Source: Marisimplicoccus sp038110465 (GTDB taxonomy: Bacteria; Bacteroidota; Bacteroidia; Flavobacteriales; Flavobacteriaceae). Taken from it: a DNA stretch of 64,000 bases. Below the pieces are notes generated by a model. It ran no database searches, was not told where the DNA came from, and was given only the letters and a program-made list of their open reading frames with translations. This document shows, one piece after another, positions 52,368 to 61,522 of this stretch (positions are counted from its first letter, which is position 1; each line of letters begins with the position of its first letter). Position numbers and translations under genes: made by a program. The DNA lies in NCBI GenBank assembly GCA_038110465.1, contig JAYNJU010000004.1, positions 1-64,000 of the forward strand, read 5' to 3'.

Positions 52368-53380
52368 TTTTTTTCTATAAAATTATTAATAGTTTCATCA
52401 AAACTTAAATGATTTATTGACCTAGGGAATTCTATCGAAACTTCTATATAAAAAACATCTCTATTCTGAATTTTAGGAGAAAGTCTTCCAAAATCTTTTT
52501 CTGTTGTTATTATATATTTATTGACTGACAATGAATTAATTTTATTGATAGAAACCTGTTTAAAATTGTAGTGGTCTGCATATTTTAAATGTTTAAATTT
52601 TAAACCCTTACTTTTTAAAAAATTGACTAGATATGAAGAGTCTGCAATTCCTGTTACAAGTAAAAACTCACTATTTTTTAAATCATTTATCTTAATATTT
52701 TTTTCATTTCCTTTTAAAGTTTCTTTGTATACAATACTACTAAAGAATACTTTTTGATTCTCTTCAGGCTGTAATTTTGAGATAAAGGAATCTTTATCAG
52801 TTCTATTTAGATTATTTGGACATTTAGTGACCACTATGATATTTGCTCTTTTTGAAGAACCTTTGCCTTCTCTTAAATTACCTATTGGAAGTATTTGATC
52901 TTTGTAATATGGATATCTAAAAGTTGTAGTTAATATCATAAGTCCAGGTTTTACATAACGATGTTGAAAAATATCATCCCAAATACAGACTTGAGTATTT
53001 GGCAGATCATTCATTATTAATTTCATTCCCTTTCTTCTATCCTCACATACAACCACATTTATTTCAGGATGTTTTGAGTAAAATTGATAAGGTTCGTCTC
53101 CAATTTCATATGCAGAAGAGTTTGATGTTGCTTTTATAAACCCTCTAGTATCTCTATTATACCCCCTGCTTAGAGTTGTAACATTTCTATCTTTTTTAAG
53201 TAATTCAATCAAATAATCAACTATTATTGATTTACCTGTTCCACCAGTTGATAAATTTCCAACTCCAATTGTTGGGATTTTATATTGAATAGGCTTAATT
53301 ATACCTATATCAAAAAAGAAATTTCTAGTAGAAACAAAAAAATTATAAATAATTGATATGGGATAGAGAAGTATTTTCAT
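52364..53380 (-). CDS. lpxK: tetraacyldisaccharide 4'-kinase
   Basis: This inner-membrane kinase phosphorylates the 4' position of the lipid A disaccharide. The 338-residue protein has an N-terminal hydrophobic helix, the P-loop GNLSTGGTGKS near residue 42, and DDIFQHRYVKPGL with the DD(G/I)FQH catalytic motif near 138. The closing helix region and ITTEKDFGRL motif near 292 are typical. Its start overlaps a hypothetical upstream extension of the Nif3-like gene, which is why that gene is given a later start. Confidence 0.95.
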   Translation of the reverse strand: MKILLYPISIIYNFFVSTRNFFFDIGIIKPIQYKIPTIGVGNLSTGGTGKSIIVDYLIELLKKDRNVTTLSRGYNRDTRGFIKATSNSSAYEIGDEPYQFYSKHPEINVVVCEDRRKGMKLIMNDLPNTQVCIWDDIFQHRYVKPGLMILTTTFRYPYYKDQILPIGNLREGKGSSKRANIIVVTKCPNNLNRTDKDSFISKLQPEENQKVFFSSIVYKETLKGNEKNIKINDLKNSEFLLVTGIADSSYLVNFLKSKGLKFKHLKYADHYNFKQVSINKINSLSVNKYIITTEKDFGRLSPKIQNRDVFYIEVSIEFPRSINHLSFDETINNFIEKN

Positions 53381-53404
53381 TTTTTATCACCCAAAAGATA
53401 ATAT

Positions 53405-53412
53405 TATATTTG
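53405..53412 (+). promoter_or_regulatory. -7 box TATATTTG for the Nif3-like gene
   Basis: Perfect TAnnTTTG, 18 bases before ATG 53431. The position supports that ATG and not one near 53353. Confidence 0.4.
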
Positions 53413-53430
53413 CAATCACTAATAACTGAG

Positions 53431-54222
53431 ATGAAAGTTACTGAATTAATAGATATTTTAAATAATTGGATGCCATTAGAGTTGGCAGAAGATTTTGATA
53501 ATGTTGGCCTAATAGTTGGAGATCATAAATCAGATATATCAGGAATACTTGTGACTCTTGATACAACAGAAGAAGTTGTCCAGGAAGCCATAGATCGAAA
53601 TTGTAATATGATTGTAAGTTATCATCCAATTATATTTAATAACCTAAAAAAAATAACAGCAGATTCAAACTATGTTCAAAATTCAATAATTAAAGCTGTA
53701 AAAAATAATATTTCTATTTATGCTATACACACATCTCTTGATAATCATCCTCAAGGTATTAGTTATTTTCTCTCAAAAATAATAGGTCTAGATAATATAT
53801 CTTCTTTAATTTCTAAACCACAAAAAAATAATATCAATTCTGGAATGGGAAGTTTAGGTCAACTAAAAAAACCTATGAATGAAGATGTTTTTTTAGATTA
53901 CATTAAAGATAAACTTAATTTAAAAGTAATTAGATATAGTAAAAAATTAAATAAAAAGATTTCAACTATATCAATTTTAGTAGGATCCGGAAGCTTTGCT
54001 ATTAAAGATTCAATTGAAAAAAAATCTGATGTATTTATTACCTCTGACTTGAAATATCATAACTTTTTTGAAGGTAATAATGAGTTATTATTAGTTGATA
54101 TTGGTCATTATGAAAGTGAAAATCATATAAAAACTATAATTAAGGAATTTCTTATTGAAAAATTACCTAATTTTACGGTCCTTTTGTCGGAGCAAAATAT
54201 TAACCCTGTAAACTATAAATAA
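53431..54222 (+). CDS. Nif3-like dinuclear metal centre protein
   Basis: A 263-residue member of the NIF3/DUF34 family, hexameric proteins with a two-metal site proposed to be a GTP cyclohydrolase-like or metal-handling protein. Seen: NWMPLELAEDFDNVGL, SYHPIIF with the metal His, the HTSLD motif near residue 103, and a C-terminal DIGHYESE with the other His ligands. It lacks the middle insert of the longer form. The coiled-coil gene follows by one base, a common pair in Bacteroidota. Confidence 0.93.
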   Translation: MKVTELIDILNNWMPLELAEDFDNVGLIVGDHKSDISGILVTLDTTEEVVQEAIDRNCNMIVSYHPIIFNNLKKITADSNYVQNSIIKAVKNNISIYAIHTSLDNHPQGISYFLSKIIGLDNISSLISKPQKNNINSGMGSLGQLKKPMNEDVFLDYIKDKLNLKVIRYSKKLNKKISTISILVGSGSFAIKDSIEKKSDVFITSDLKYHNFFEGNNELLLVDIGHYESENHIKTIIKEFLIEKLPNFTVLLSEQNINPVNYK

Positions 54223-54223
54223 C

Positions 54224-54997
54224 ATGGCAAAAAAAGTTGAAAGCACAGTAGAGGAAAAACTAAGAGCACTTTTTGATCTTCAACTAATTGATTCAAGAAT
54301 TGATCAAATCAGAAGTATAAGAGGTGAGCTTCCCTTAGAAGTTGAAGATCTTGAGAACGAGATTGCTGGATTAAATAAAAGGCTTGAAAGCTTTGAAAAT
54401 GAAATTAATGATAGTCAAGATGGAATCAAATTTGAAGAAAATTCTATCACCAATTCAAAAGCTAATCATAAAAAATATGAATCTGATTTAAAAAAGGTCA
54501 GAAACAATAGGGAATATAATGCAATTATTAAAGAGCAAGAGTTTCAAGAGCTTGAAATAAAGTTATCTGAAAAAAAGATTTCACAATATAAAGAGATAAT
54601 AGAAAATAAAACTTCTATCATTGTTGAGCTTAAAGAAAAAATAAAAGATCGTAAGTCACATCTAAAAAATAAAAACTCAGAGCTAGGTGAGATTTTAAAG
54701 GAAACTGAAAAAGAAGAAAAGACACTACTGGAAAAATCAAAAGAATTTGAGAAAAAGATTGAAGATCATTTAATTTCTGCATATAAGAGAATAAGATCAA
54801 ATGTTAAAAATGGTTTAGCAATTGTTCCAGTCGAGAGAAATGCTTCTGGAGGATCATATTTTACAATTCCACCTCAGGTTCAAATGGAGATTGCATCTAG
54901 ACAAAAAATTATAACTGATGAATATAGTGGTAGAATCTTAGTTGATCCTCAACTAGCAGAAGAAGAAATGGAAAAAATGAAAACAATTTTTTCTTAG
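54224..54997 (+). CDS. coiled-coil protein of the zinc-ribbon (C4-type) family, cysteines lost
   Basis: A 257-residue, mostly helical protein. Residues 10 to about 190 form a long antiparallel coiled coil (KLRALFDLQLIDSRIDQIRSIRGELP near the start). The C-terminus matches the zinc-ribbon end of the family, but the positions for the four cysteines are NASGGSY and TDEYSGRILVD, with no Cys at all. This loss is probably normal in Flavobacteriia, but I cannot verify that here. Function is unknown; relatives bind regulators or nucleic acid. Confidence 0.85.
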   Translation: MAKKVESTVEEKLRALFDLQLIDSRIDQIRSIRGELPLEVEDLENEIAGLNKRLESFENEINDSQDGIKFEENSITNSKANHKKYESDLKKVRNNREYNAIIKEQEFQELEIKLSEKKISQYKEIIENKTSIIVELKEKIKDRKSHLKNKNSELGEILKETEKEEKTLLEKSKEFEKKIEDHLISAYKRIRSNVKNGLAIVPVERNASGGSYFTIPPQVQMEIASRQKIITDEYSGRILVDPQLAEEEMEKMKTIFS

Positions 54998-55954
54998 TTA
55001 TAAAGCTGAACCTGATTTAACTTCTGTGTTTAGTCCATTATTGTAATCCATATATGTAAAACCAGGTTCAATACTAAAAGAACCAACCTCTCCTTTTTTA
55101 TTCATAGCTATATATGCTACTTGGAATTTATTTTTTTGAGAGTTTGAAGTCACAATTCTATTTATTGCCTCCTCACATGCTTCTTGAGGAGTATATCCCT
55201 GTCTCATTAGTTCAACAACAAGAAAAGACCCTACTGTTTTAACTACCTCTTCTCCAAGACCCGTTGCAACTGCTCCACCAACTTTATTATCGATAAAAAG
55301 TCCTGATCCAATTATTGGAGAGTCACCAACCCTTCCGTTCATTTTATATGCTAATCCACTTGTTGTACATGCACCAGAGATATTATTATTTTTATCCATA
55401 CATAGCATCCCAATTGTATCATGGTTTTCAATATTTATAATTGGTCTGTACTCTTGGTTTTCCAGCCATTCTTTCCAGGCTCTTTTTGAATCATCTGTGA
55501 GTAAGTTTATTTTCTTATACCCTTGAGAAATTGCAAAATCTTCTGCGCCTTTTCCAGCGAGCATGACATGTGGAGTTTTTTCCATTACGTCTTTAGCTAA
55601 TCTAGCTACATTAACTATATTTTCAACTGCTACAACTGAACCGCAGTCTCCTAAATGATTCATAACACAGGCATCTAAAGTAACTTTACCAGTTCTATCT
55701 GGGGCACCCCCATATCCTACAGTTGTGTTTTTTGGGTTTTCTTCTTCAACTGCTACTCCTTGAACTGCAGCATCTAGAGAATTATAGCCATTATCTAATA
55801 ATTTTCCTGACTTTAAGTTTGCTTCAGTAGTTTTCCATGTTGAAATAGATCTTACCATTGGAGAAAAGTTTAAATCTTTAGCTTTTAATTTATTACTAAA
55901 AAATGAAGCTAAACCAATAGTAAAAATATCAAAAATAAAATTTCTTCTTTTCAT
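54998..55954 (-). CDS. N4-(beta-N-acetylglucosaminyl)-L-asparaginase (glycosylasparaginase)
   Basis: An N-terminal-nucleophile hydrolase of 318 residues that cleaves the link between GlcNAc and Asn in glycoproteins. A basic, RR-containing signal segment (MKRRNFIFD) suggests export, perhaps by Tat. The autocleavage site lies before Thr180 in NHDTIGM, and GACTTSGLAYKMNGRVGDSPIIG with ATGLGEEV matches the Elizabethkingia enzyme as I remember it. It suggests use of glycopeptides from the environment. It abuts the coiled-coil gene, which converges on it. Confidence 0.9.
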   Translation of the reverse strand: MKRRNFIFDIFTIGLASFFSNKLKAKDLNFSPMVRSISTWKTTEANLKSGKLLDNGYNSLDAAVQGVAVEEENPKNTTVGYGGAPDRTGKVTLDACVMNHLGDCGSVVAVENIVNVARLAKDVMEKTPHVMLAGKGAEDFAISQGYKKINLLTDDSKRAWKEWLENQEYRPIINIENHDTIGMLCMDKNNNISGACTTSGLAYKMNGRVGDSPIIGSGLFIDNKVGGAVATGLGEEVVKTVGSFLVVELMRQGYTPQEACEEAINRIVTSNSQKNKFQVAYIAMNKKGEVGSFSIEPGFTYMDYNNGLNTEVKSGSAL

Positions 55955-55959
55955 ATATT

Positions 55960-57186
55960 TTAATTTAAAGCCTTAAGTCTTTTTATTAGTGGAGGATGAG
56001 AATAATGAAAAAATACATAAAGTGGATGAGGGTATATATTAGATAAACTATCAACAGAAAGTTTTTTTAAAGCAAGAGCTAATTCTTTTCCACTATAAGT
56101 TTCTTTAGCATAGGCATCAGCTTCAAATTCATTTTTTCTACTTATTATATTCATAATCAATCCAGATAAAAGTGAAATAGGTGAGAAAATTATACTAAAA
56201 CCAATTAATCCTAAATGAAAATTAGAATTTAAGCCACCTAAAGCTTGAGATATTTCAGGAAGTCTCAAACACAACTCAAAAATGAATGTCATTAATCCTA
56301 TTTGTAATATAGATAATATTAATCCTAAAAATATATGTTTCTTTTTATAATGTCCAACTTCATGTGCAAGTACTGCTACCAACTCATTATCTGTGTGTTT
56401 TTCAACTAAAGTATCATATAATGCAATTGTTTTTCTCGGACCTAAACCACTAAAAAAAGCATTTGCCTTGGTAGATCTCTTCGAACCATCTATTATATAT
56501 ATGTTTTTAAGAAGATAACCTACTTTCTTTGAGTATTTTTCAATTTTATTTCTTAGTTCTCCATCCTCTAATGGTGTTAGCTTATTAAAAATTGGCACAA
56601 TTAAATCTGCATAAAACATATTTAAAAATATCATCAATAATGAAAGCCCTAACCAAAGCCATAACCAAAATCCATTATTAAAATTATCATAAAGAAAAAG
56701 TGCCAGAAAAAGTAATGCTCCTCCAATTATAAAAGTAAGAAATGATGATTTTAAAAAATCTATAAAAAAAGTCTTTTTGGTTGTCTTATTGAAACCAAAT
56801 TTTTCCTCAATTACAAATGTGTTGTAATATGAGAATGGAAGAGATATTAAAGTATTTAAAATATAAAGAATTAAAAAAAATAATCCTGAAGCAATAAAAT
56901 TAGAATCAATTTTAATTACTATATCATTCAAGAAACCATATCCATTAAAAATCAATAAACTGGCTGTTAAGGTAAAACTTAGTGAACCTGAAATAAAACT
57001 AATTTTGTTTTTTGATATAGAATATTCTTTTGCTTTTTTATACTTTTTTTTATTATAAAACTTATCTAATTCTTTAGGAATCTCATCTTTCCAATTTCTA
57101 TGATTTAGATAATCAAGAATATTAGAAAAAATAAAATTAAATATTACTAGTCCTATTATAATTAAAAACCAATTTTCTGCAGACAT
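55960..57186 (-). CDS. M48 family metallopeptidase, Ste24/CAAX protease type
   Basis: A 408-residue membrane protease with seven or so helices and the zinc motif AHEVGHYKKKH near residue 276, followed by the downstream Glu in NEFEADAYA near 350. The Ste24-like arrangement (N-terminal helices, a long cytosolic loop, HExxH, then EADA) is clear. In bacteria such proteins act in membrane protein quality control, and CAAX processing is not implied. It lies 5 bases before glycosylasparaginase on the same strand. Confidence 0.93.
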   Translation of the reverse strand: MSAENWFLIIIGLVIFNFIFSNILDYLNHRNWKDEIPKELDKFYNKKKYKKAKEYSISKNKISFISGSLSFTLTASLLIFNGYGFLNDIVIKIDSNFIASGLFFLILYILNTLISLPFSYYNTFVIEEKFGFNKTTKKTFFIDFLKSSFLTFIIGGALLFLALFLYDNFNNGFWLWLWLGLSLLMIFLNMFYADLIVPIFNKLTPLEDGELRNKIEKYSKKVGYLLKNIYIIDGSKRSTKANAFFSGLGPRKTIALYDTLVEKHTDNELVAVLAHEVGHYKKKHIFLGLILSILQIGLMTFIFELCLRLPEISQALGGLNSNFHLGLIGFSIIFSPISLLSGLIMNIISRKNEFEADAYAKETYSGKELALALKKLSVDSLSNIYPHPLYVFFHYSHPPLIKRLKALN

Positions 57187-57226
57187 TATATACTATTTGA
57201 TAAATTAGATTTAAATGTAATAAAAG

Positions 57227-57415
57227 ATGATAAAAAAGTTTACAATTATTGGAACTTTAGGGATTATAATTTTCAGCTCAGGTTTGTGCATTTTTGGTGA
57301 AGCAATTATCAGAAAATTTCAAAATCTTGATTACTATTTCATAGGCACAATTTCCCTAATTCTAATCAATACAGGAATATGTATAATGATAAATAATAAA
57401 GATTTATCTAGTTAG
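57227..57415 (+). CDS. small two-helix membrane protein
   Basis: A 62-residue protein with two hydrophobic segments (residues 6-27 and 37-55) separated by a charged loop. I do not recognise a family. ATG 57227 is 40 bases after the divergent protease start, and the stop overlaps the DUF2834 gene by 8 bases. Size, codon use and membrane topology make it plausible but not certain as a real gene. Confidence 0.5.
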   Translation: MIKKFTIIGTLGIIIFSSGLCIFGEAIIRKFQNLDYYFIGTISLILINTGICIMINNKDLSS

Positions 57416-57710
57416 ATTTATGATTATTATATAAGTATAGAGGTAAGGCTAATGAAAATCCTACTAAAAATAAAGGAATTAAATATTTAATTATTTCTAG
57501 AGGGGACCTCCTATACTTGTAGATTAAAAAAATCATAAATGAAGATGCAGCAACTGCTAAGTCCATAGATAACATAGAGACAGCATAATTTTCATAAAGT
57601 AATTCAAAGAAACCATTCATTGACCAATTATTAATTTGTAAGAAATTGATCAAGTTATAATATGGAAGAGCTATTCCAAGAATACATAATATTAAATATA
57701 CTTTTTTCAT
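57408..57710 (-). CDS. DUF2834 membrane protein
   Basis: A 100-residue protein with three hydrophobic segments: LILCILGIALPYYNLINFL near the start, a central MDLAVAASSFMIFLIYKYRR, and LIPLFLVGFSLALPLYLY near the end. The pattern matches the DUF2834 family, whose function is unknown. It lies 17 bases after the GDPD gene and ends the glycerol run. Confidence 0.7.
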   Translation of the reverse strand: MKKVYLILCILGIALPYYNLINFLQINNWSMNGFFELLYENYAVSMLSMDLAVAASSFMIFLIYKYRRSPLEIIKYLIPLFLVGFSLALPLYLYNNHKSN

Positions 57711-57727
57711 AATTAAATTTTAATTCA

Positions 57728-58483
57728 TTATTTATTAATTCTTTCAGGATAATCAGTTATTATTCCATCTACTTCATAAGATTTCATTTTTTTGATATTT
57801 AGATAGTTATTGACGGTATATGGAAATACTTTTAAATTTTTATTTTTGATTTTTTTTACAACAGATTTTGTCAAAAAGTTTTTATTGGGATTTAAAGAAT
57901 TAGCATTAATTTTTTTTGCAAGTAATATGGCATTATCTATTTTATTTAAAGAGTCAACTAGGATCGCAATTGGCACTTTTTTATTAACAGATCTAAATTT
58001 TTCTAATTCATCCCATCTAAAACTTGATATTATAAAATTGTTAGAGGTTAAATTATTTTTTCTAATTTTTTCTTCAATGATTTCATTTGTAGAATAGGCT
58101 GTATTTAATCCTTTTAACTCAATATTTAAAAAAATATTTTTTGGAATTAAATCTATGACTTCTTCGAGTGTAGGTATTTTATAACCTCCTTTTAATTCAA
58201 TTTTTTTTATAGAATCTAAAGTTATTTTTTCAATAAAAGCGTCTGAATTTGAAAGTCTATTTAATTGAGGATCATGATGAACAACAATCTCTCCAGTAAA
58301 TGATTTAAAAACATCAACTTCAATCCCATCTACTCCTAATTCAAGGGCTTTTTCTACTGACTCTAAAGTATTTTCAAGAACATGTCCCATTGCTCCCCGA
58401 TGTCCAACAACCAAATAATCATTATTAAAGTGACAGGAATAAGAAGATAAAATTATTAGGGCAACTAATATTCTTTTAATCAT
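57728..58483 (-). CDS. glycerophosphodiester phosphodiesterase, lipoprotein
   Basis: A 251-residue TIM-barrel hydrolase that splits glycerophosphodiesters to glycerol-3-phosphate and an alcohol. A signal with lipobox ending YSC (Cys17) puts it in the envelope. The catalytic HRGAMG (His28) with ENTLES, the GVDGIEVDVFKS metal-binding motif, and HHDPQLNR (second His) are present. It overlaps the SDR gene by 8 bases. Being in the same run as glpK, glpD and glpF, it would supply glycerol-3-phosphate from lipid headgroups. Confidence 0.93.
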   Translation of the reverse strand: MIKRILVALIILSSYSCHFNNDYLVVGHRGAMGHVLENTLESVEKALELGVDGIEVDVFKSFTGEIVVHHDPQLNRLSNSDAFIEKITLDSIKKIELKGGYKIPTLEEVIDLIPKNIFLNIELKGLNTAYSTNEIIEEKIRKNNLTSNNFIISSFRWDELEKFRSVNKKVPIAILVDSLNKIDNAILLAKKINANSLNPNKNFLTKSVVKKIKNKNLKVFPYTVNNYLNIKKMKSYEVDGIITDYPERINK

Positions 58484-59240
58484 TTTTTCTGTTAATAACA
58501 GTTGATGATGCTTGAGATTTAGCTAGAACAGTAATATCGCTAATGTTAACATTTTCAGGACAATCAATTACATAAGAAATCACCTTTGCAATATCATCTC
58601 CAACCAAAGGATTAATTCCTGAATAAACTGAATCTGATTTATTTTTATCATTTTTAAATCTAACCATAGAAAAGTTAGTCTCTACTAATCCAGGATTTAT
58701 TTGAGAAACTTTTATATTATGTTTATTTAAGTCTACTCTCATTCCTTGTGATATTGCATCAACAGCAAATTTAGAAGCACAGTATATATTACCCTTTGGA
58801 TAAATTTCTTTTCCTGCAATAGATCCAATATTTACAATATGGCCGCTGTTATTTTCTAGCATAAACTCTATAACATATTTAGAAACATATAGTAATCCTT
58901 TAACATTAGTATCAATCATCATATCCCAATCATCAATATTTCCTTCATGAATGAAATCTAAACCATGAGCATTACCAGCATTATTAATTAATACATTTAT
59001 TTGTTTCCAATACTCACTTAGTCCTTTCAATTGATTTTCAACTTGTTTTTGATTTCTTACATCAAAATTCAAAGTTTTTACTTTTGTCTTTTCTGATAAC
59101 TTACTTTCTAACTCATCTAGTTTTTTTTGATTTCTTCCACAAAGAATTAAAGAATACTTATCTGCTAATTCATATGAAGTTGACTCACCAATCCCAGAAG
59201 TAGCTCCAGTTATTAATGCTATTTTCTTTTGAAGTGTCAT
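58476..59240 (-). CDS. short-chain dehydrogenase/reductase (YdfG/serine-3-dehydrogenase-like)
   Basis: A 254-residue NAD(P)-dependent SDR with the Rossmann glycine motif TGATSGIGEST at residues 11-21, NNAG near 85, and the catalytic Ser...Tyr-x-x-x-Lys (NIGSIAGKEIYPKGNIYCASK). The PG motif and tail resemble the YdfG type that acts on 3-hydroxy acids. The substrate here is unknown. It abuts glpF and is in the glycerol operon, so a 3-carbon alcohol or hydroxy acid is plausible. Confidence 0.85.
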   Translation of the reverse strand: MTLQKKIALITGATSGIGESTSYELADKYSLILCGRNQKKLDELESKLSEKTKVKTLNFDVRNQKQVENQLKGLSEYWKQINVLINNAGNAHGLDFIHEGNIDDWDMMIDTNVKGLLYVSKYVIEFMLENNSGHIVNIGSIAGKEIYPKGNIYCASKFAVDAISQGMRVDLNKHNIKVSQINPGLVETNFSMVRFKNDKNKSDSVYSGINPLVGDDIAKVISYVIDCPENVNISDITVLAKSQASSTVINRKND

Positions 59241-59978
59241 CTAATTTAAAAAAGTGAATAATAGACCAGCTGCAACTGCTCCAAGAACTGGACCAATTAT
59301 TGGAATCCAACTATATGACCAATCTGAAATTTTATTTTTTCTTGGAATTAAATGATAAGTTAATCTAGGCCCTAAATCTCTAGCGGGGTTAATTGCATAG
59401 CCAGTTGTTCCTCCTAAGCTTAATCCAATTACCCAAACAAGAATACCAACGGGCAGGGCACTTATTGAACCAATACCAAAATTTGTTTCTAGACCTTCAA
59501 CTACAATATTTGGTTCTACTAAATATAGTATACCAAAAATCAGCATAAAAGTAGCTGAAAACTCACTAAATAAATTATTTTTAAAATTCCTTATTGCTGG
59601 AGAAGTACAAAAAGTCCCCATTACTGAAGACTCATTGGTTGTAGCTCTGAAATGATCAATGTAAAAAACGTATGTTAACCAGCTTCCAAACATAGCTCCA
59701 AGAATCTGAGCAATAATATAACCAACTGCTAATTCTATTGAAAATTTACCAGCAACTATAAGACCTATCGTAACTGCAGGGTTTAAATGAGCCCCACTAA
59801 ATTGTCCAGTAACATATGCTGCTACAAAAACTGCAAATCCCCATGCAGTAGTAATAGTAATAAAAGGTGTTTGCTCAAAAAATTTAGTTTTTGATAAGCT
59901 TACGTTTGCAACTATTCCTGACCCTAAAAAGATTAAAATAGTAGTTCCAATAAATTCAGCTATATAAGGACTAATCAT
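59241..59978 (-). CDS. glpF: glycerol facilitator (aquaporin family)
   Basis: A 245-residue six-helix channel. Both half-helix NPA motifs are intact: SGAHLNPAVTIG near residue 64 and GYAINPARDLGPRL near 195. The Asp after the second NPA (NPARD) is the mark of glycerol facilitators rather than water channels. It overlaps glpD by 4 bases. Confidence 0.94.
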   Translation of the reverse strand: MISPYIAEFIGTTILIFLGSGIVANVSLSKTKFFEQTPFITITTAWGFAVFVAAYVTGQFSGAHLNPAVTIGLIVAGKFSIELAVGYIIAQILGAMFGSWLTYVFYIDHFRATTNESSVMGTFCTSPAIRNFKNNLFSEFSATFMLIFGILYLVEPNIVVEGLETNFGIGSISALPVGILVWVIGLSLGGTTGYAINPARDLGPRLTYHLIPRKNKISDWSYSWIPIIGPVLGAVAAGLLFTFLN

Positions 59979-61522
59979 ACCATATAATTTTGAATCAATT
60001 TATTAAATTTTTTTAACTCTATCTCAATCCATTTATCATCTTTATCCAAAACCTGAGCCATTTTTTTTGCTACTAAAGGAGCAATTCTTTTTGACTCTTC
60101 TGCATTTAGAAATATGCATCTAGTTCTTCTAGCTAGAACATCTTCAAGAGTAATAGCCATCTCATGTATAATAGACCATTCTATAATATTATTGGTAATA
60201 TGAAATTTATTTGACAGGGAAATATTGTCATTAGATTTTCCAAGAGATTCCACTTTATTTTTAAGTGATCCATAAACGTGCATAGGATCTGACCAATCAA
60301 CATTTTTTTTATAACCAAAAAGTTTAGTTTTTTGAGTTTTACATTTCTTACTTTTAATTTTTTTGATTGAAATTGCTGCATTTATTGCGTCTTCCGCAAT
60401 TTTTCTATATGTAGTCCATTTTCCACCCAAAACACTAATTAAGCCAGAGGGTGCAATATCTATTTTATGGCTTCTGGAAACTTCTTTAGTGGATTTAGAT
60501 TTTGATGATGCTGCTAAAGGTCTTAAACCAGCAAAAACACTTTTAATATCTGATCTATTAGGCTTTAAAGACATGTATTTACTTGCATTCTTTAAAATAA
60601 AATCTATTTCTTCTGATAGAGCCTTAGGTTCTTCACTAGAAAACTTTACCTGAGTATCAGTAGTTCCTACAACAACATATTCTTTCCATGGAACAGCAAA
60701 TAACACTCTCCCATCTGATGTCTGTGGGATCAAAATTGCATGCTTACTTTTTAGAAATTTCTTTTCTAATACTATGTGAACTCCTTGACTTGGCTGAATC
60801 ATTTTTTCAATATTAGGTTGATCCATTCTAATAATTTCTTCAGCAAAAACTCCAGTAGCATTAATGATCACTTTACTTTTAACCTTAATTTTTTTTGAAT
60901 TTACTTGATCAAAAAATTCAACTCCAATAATTTCATCATTCTCTTTTATTAAGGTTTCTACATTACAATAATTTAATAGTGATGTTTTTTTTGAGTTTGC
61001 AGTAAGAGCTAATGAAATTGCCATTCTAGAATCGTCAAACTGTCCATCATGGTATATAACTCCTCCTCTTAATCCTTTCTTGTTAACATTTGGAATTAAT
61101 TTTAATGTTTCATCTTTTGAGATTATTAAGGATTTTCCTAACCCAAGACTTCCAGCCATCATATCATAAATTTTCATTCCAACTCCATAAAAAGGACTTG
61201 ACCACCAGTCATAAGATGGAATAACAAAACTTAAATCTCTCACTAAATGAGGAGCATTTCTTTTTAAAATTCCTCTTTCTTTTAATGATTCGATAACAAG
61301 AGTAATATCTCCATTTTGAAGATATCTTATACCACCATGTATTAATTTTGTGCTCCTTGAAGAAGTACCCTTTCCAAAATCATATTTTTCCAGTAATAAT
61401 GTTTTATAGCCTCTTTTTGATGCATCAACAGCAATACCGAGTCCAGAAGCACCTCCACCAATAATTGTTATATCCCATTGGTTTATTTTTTCTAATTTAT
61501 TTAATGAGTCATTTCTATTCAT
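59975..61522 (-). CDS. glpD: aerobic glycerol-3-phosphate dehydrogenase
   Basis: This membrane-associated flavoenzyme oxidises glycerol-3-phosphate to dihydroxyacetone phosphate and passes electrons to quinone. The 515-residue protein has the FAD motif DITIIGGGASGLGIA at residues 17-31, TSSRSTKLIHGGIRYL near 56, and a C-terminal cap domain. It starts 8 bases inside the end of glpK and overlaps glpF. Confidence 0.96.
   Translation of the reverse strand: MNRNDSLNKLEKINQWDITIIGGGASGLGIAVDASKRGYKTLLLEKYDFGKGTSSRSTKLIHGGIRYLQNGDITLVIESLKERGILKRNAPHLVRDLSFVIPSYDWWSSPFYGVGMKIYDMMAGSLGLGKSLIISKDETLKLIPNVNKKGLRGGVIYHDGQFDDSRMAISLALTANSKKTSLLNYCNVETLIKENDEIIGVEFFDQVNSKKIKVKSKVIINATGVFAEEIIRMDQPNIEKMIQPSQGVHIVLEKKFLKSKHAILIPQTSDGRVLFAVPWKEYVVVGTTDTQVKFSSEEPKALSEEIDFILKNASKYMSLKPNRSDIKSVFAGLRPLAASSKSKSTKEVSRSHKIDIAPSGLISVLGGKWTTYRKIAEDAINAAISIKKIKSKKCKTQKTKLFGYKKNVDWSDPMHVYGSLKNKVESLGKSNDNISLSNKFHITNNIIEWSIIHEMAITLEDVLARRTRCIFLNAEESKRIAPLVAKKMAQVLDKDDKWIEIELKKFNKLIQNYMV

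Noticed and set aside
53353..53430. An upstream start for the Nif3-like gene inside the lpxK start region
   Set aside because: A -7 box at 53405-53412 lies after it, and ATG 53431 (MKVTELIDIL) matches family starts.
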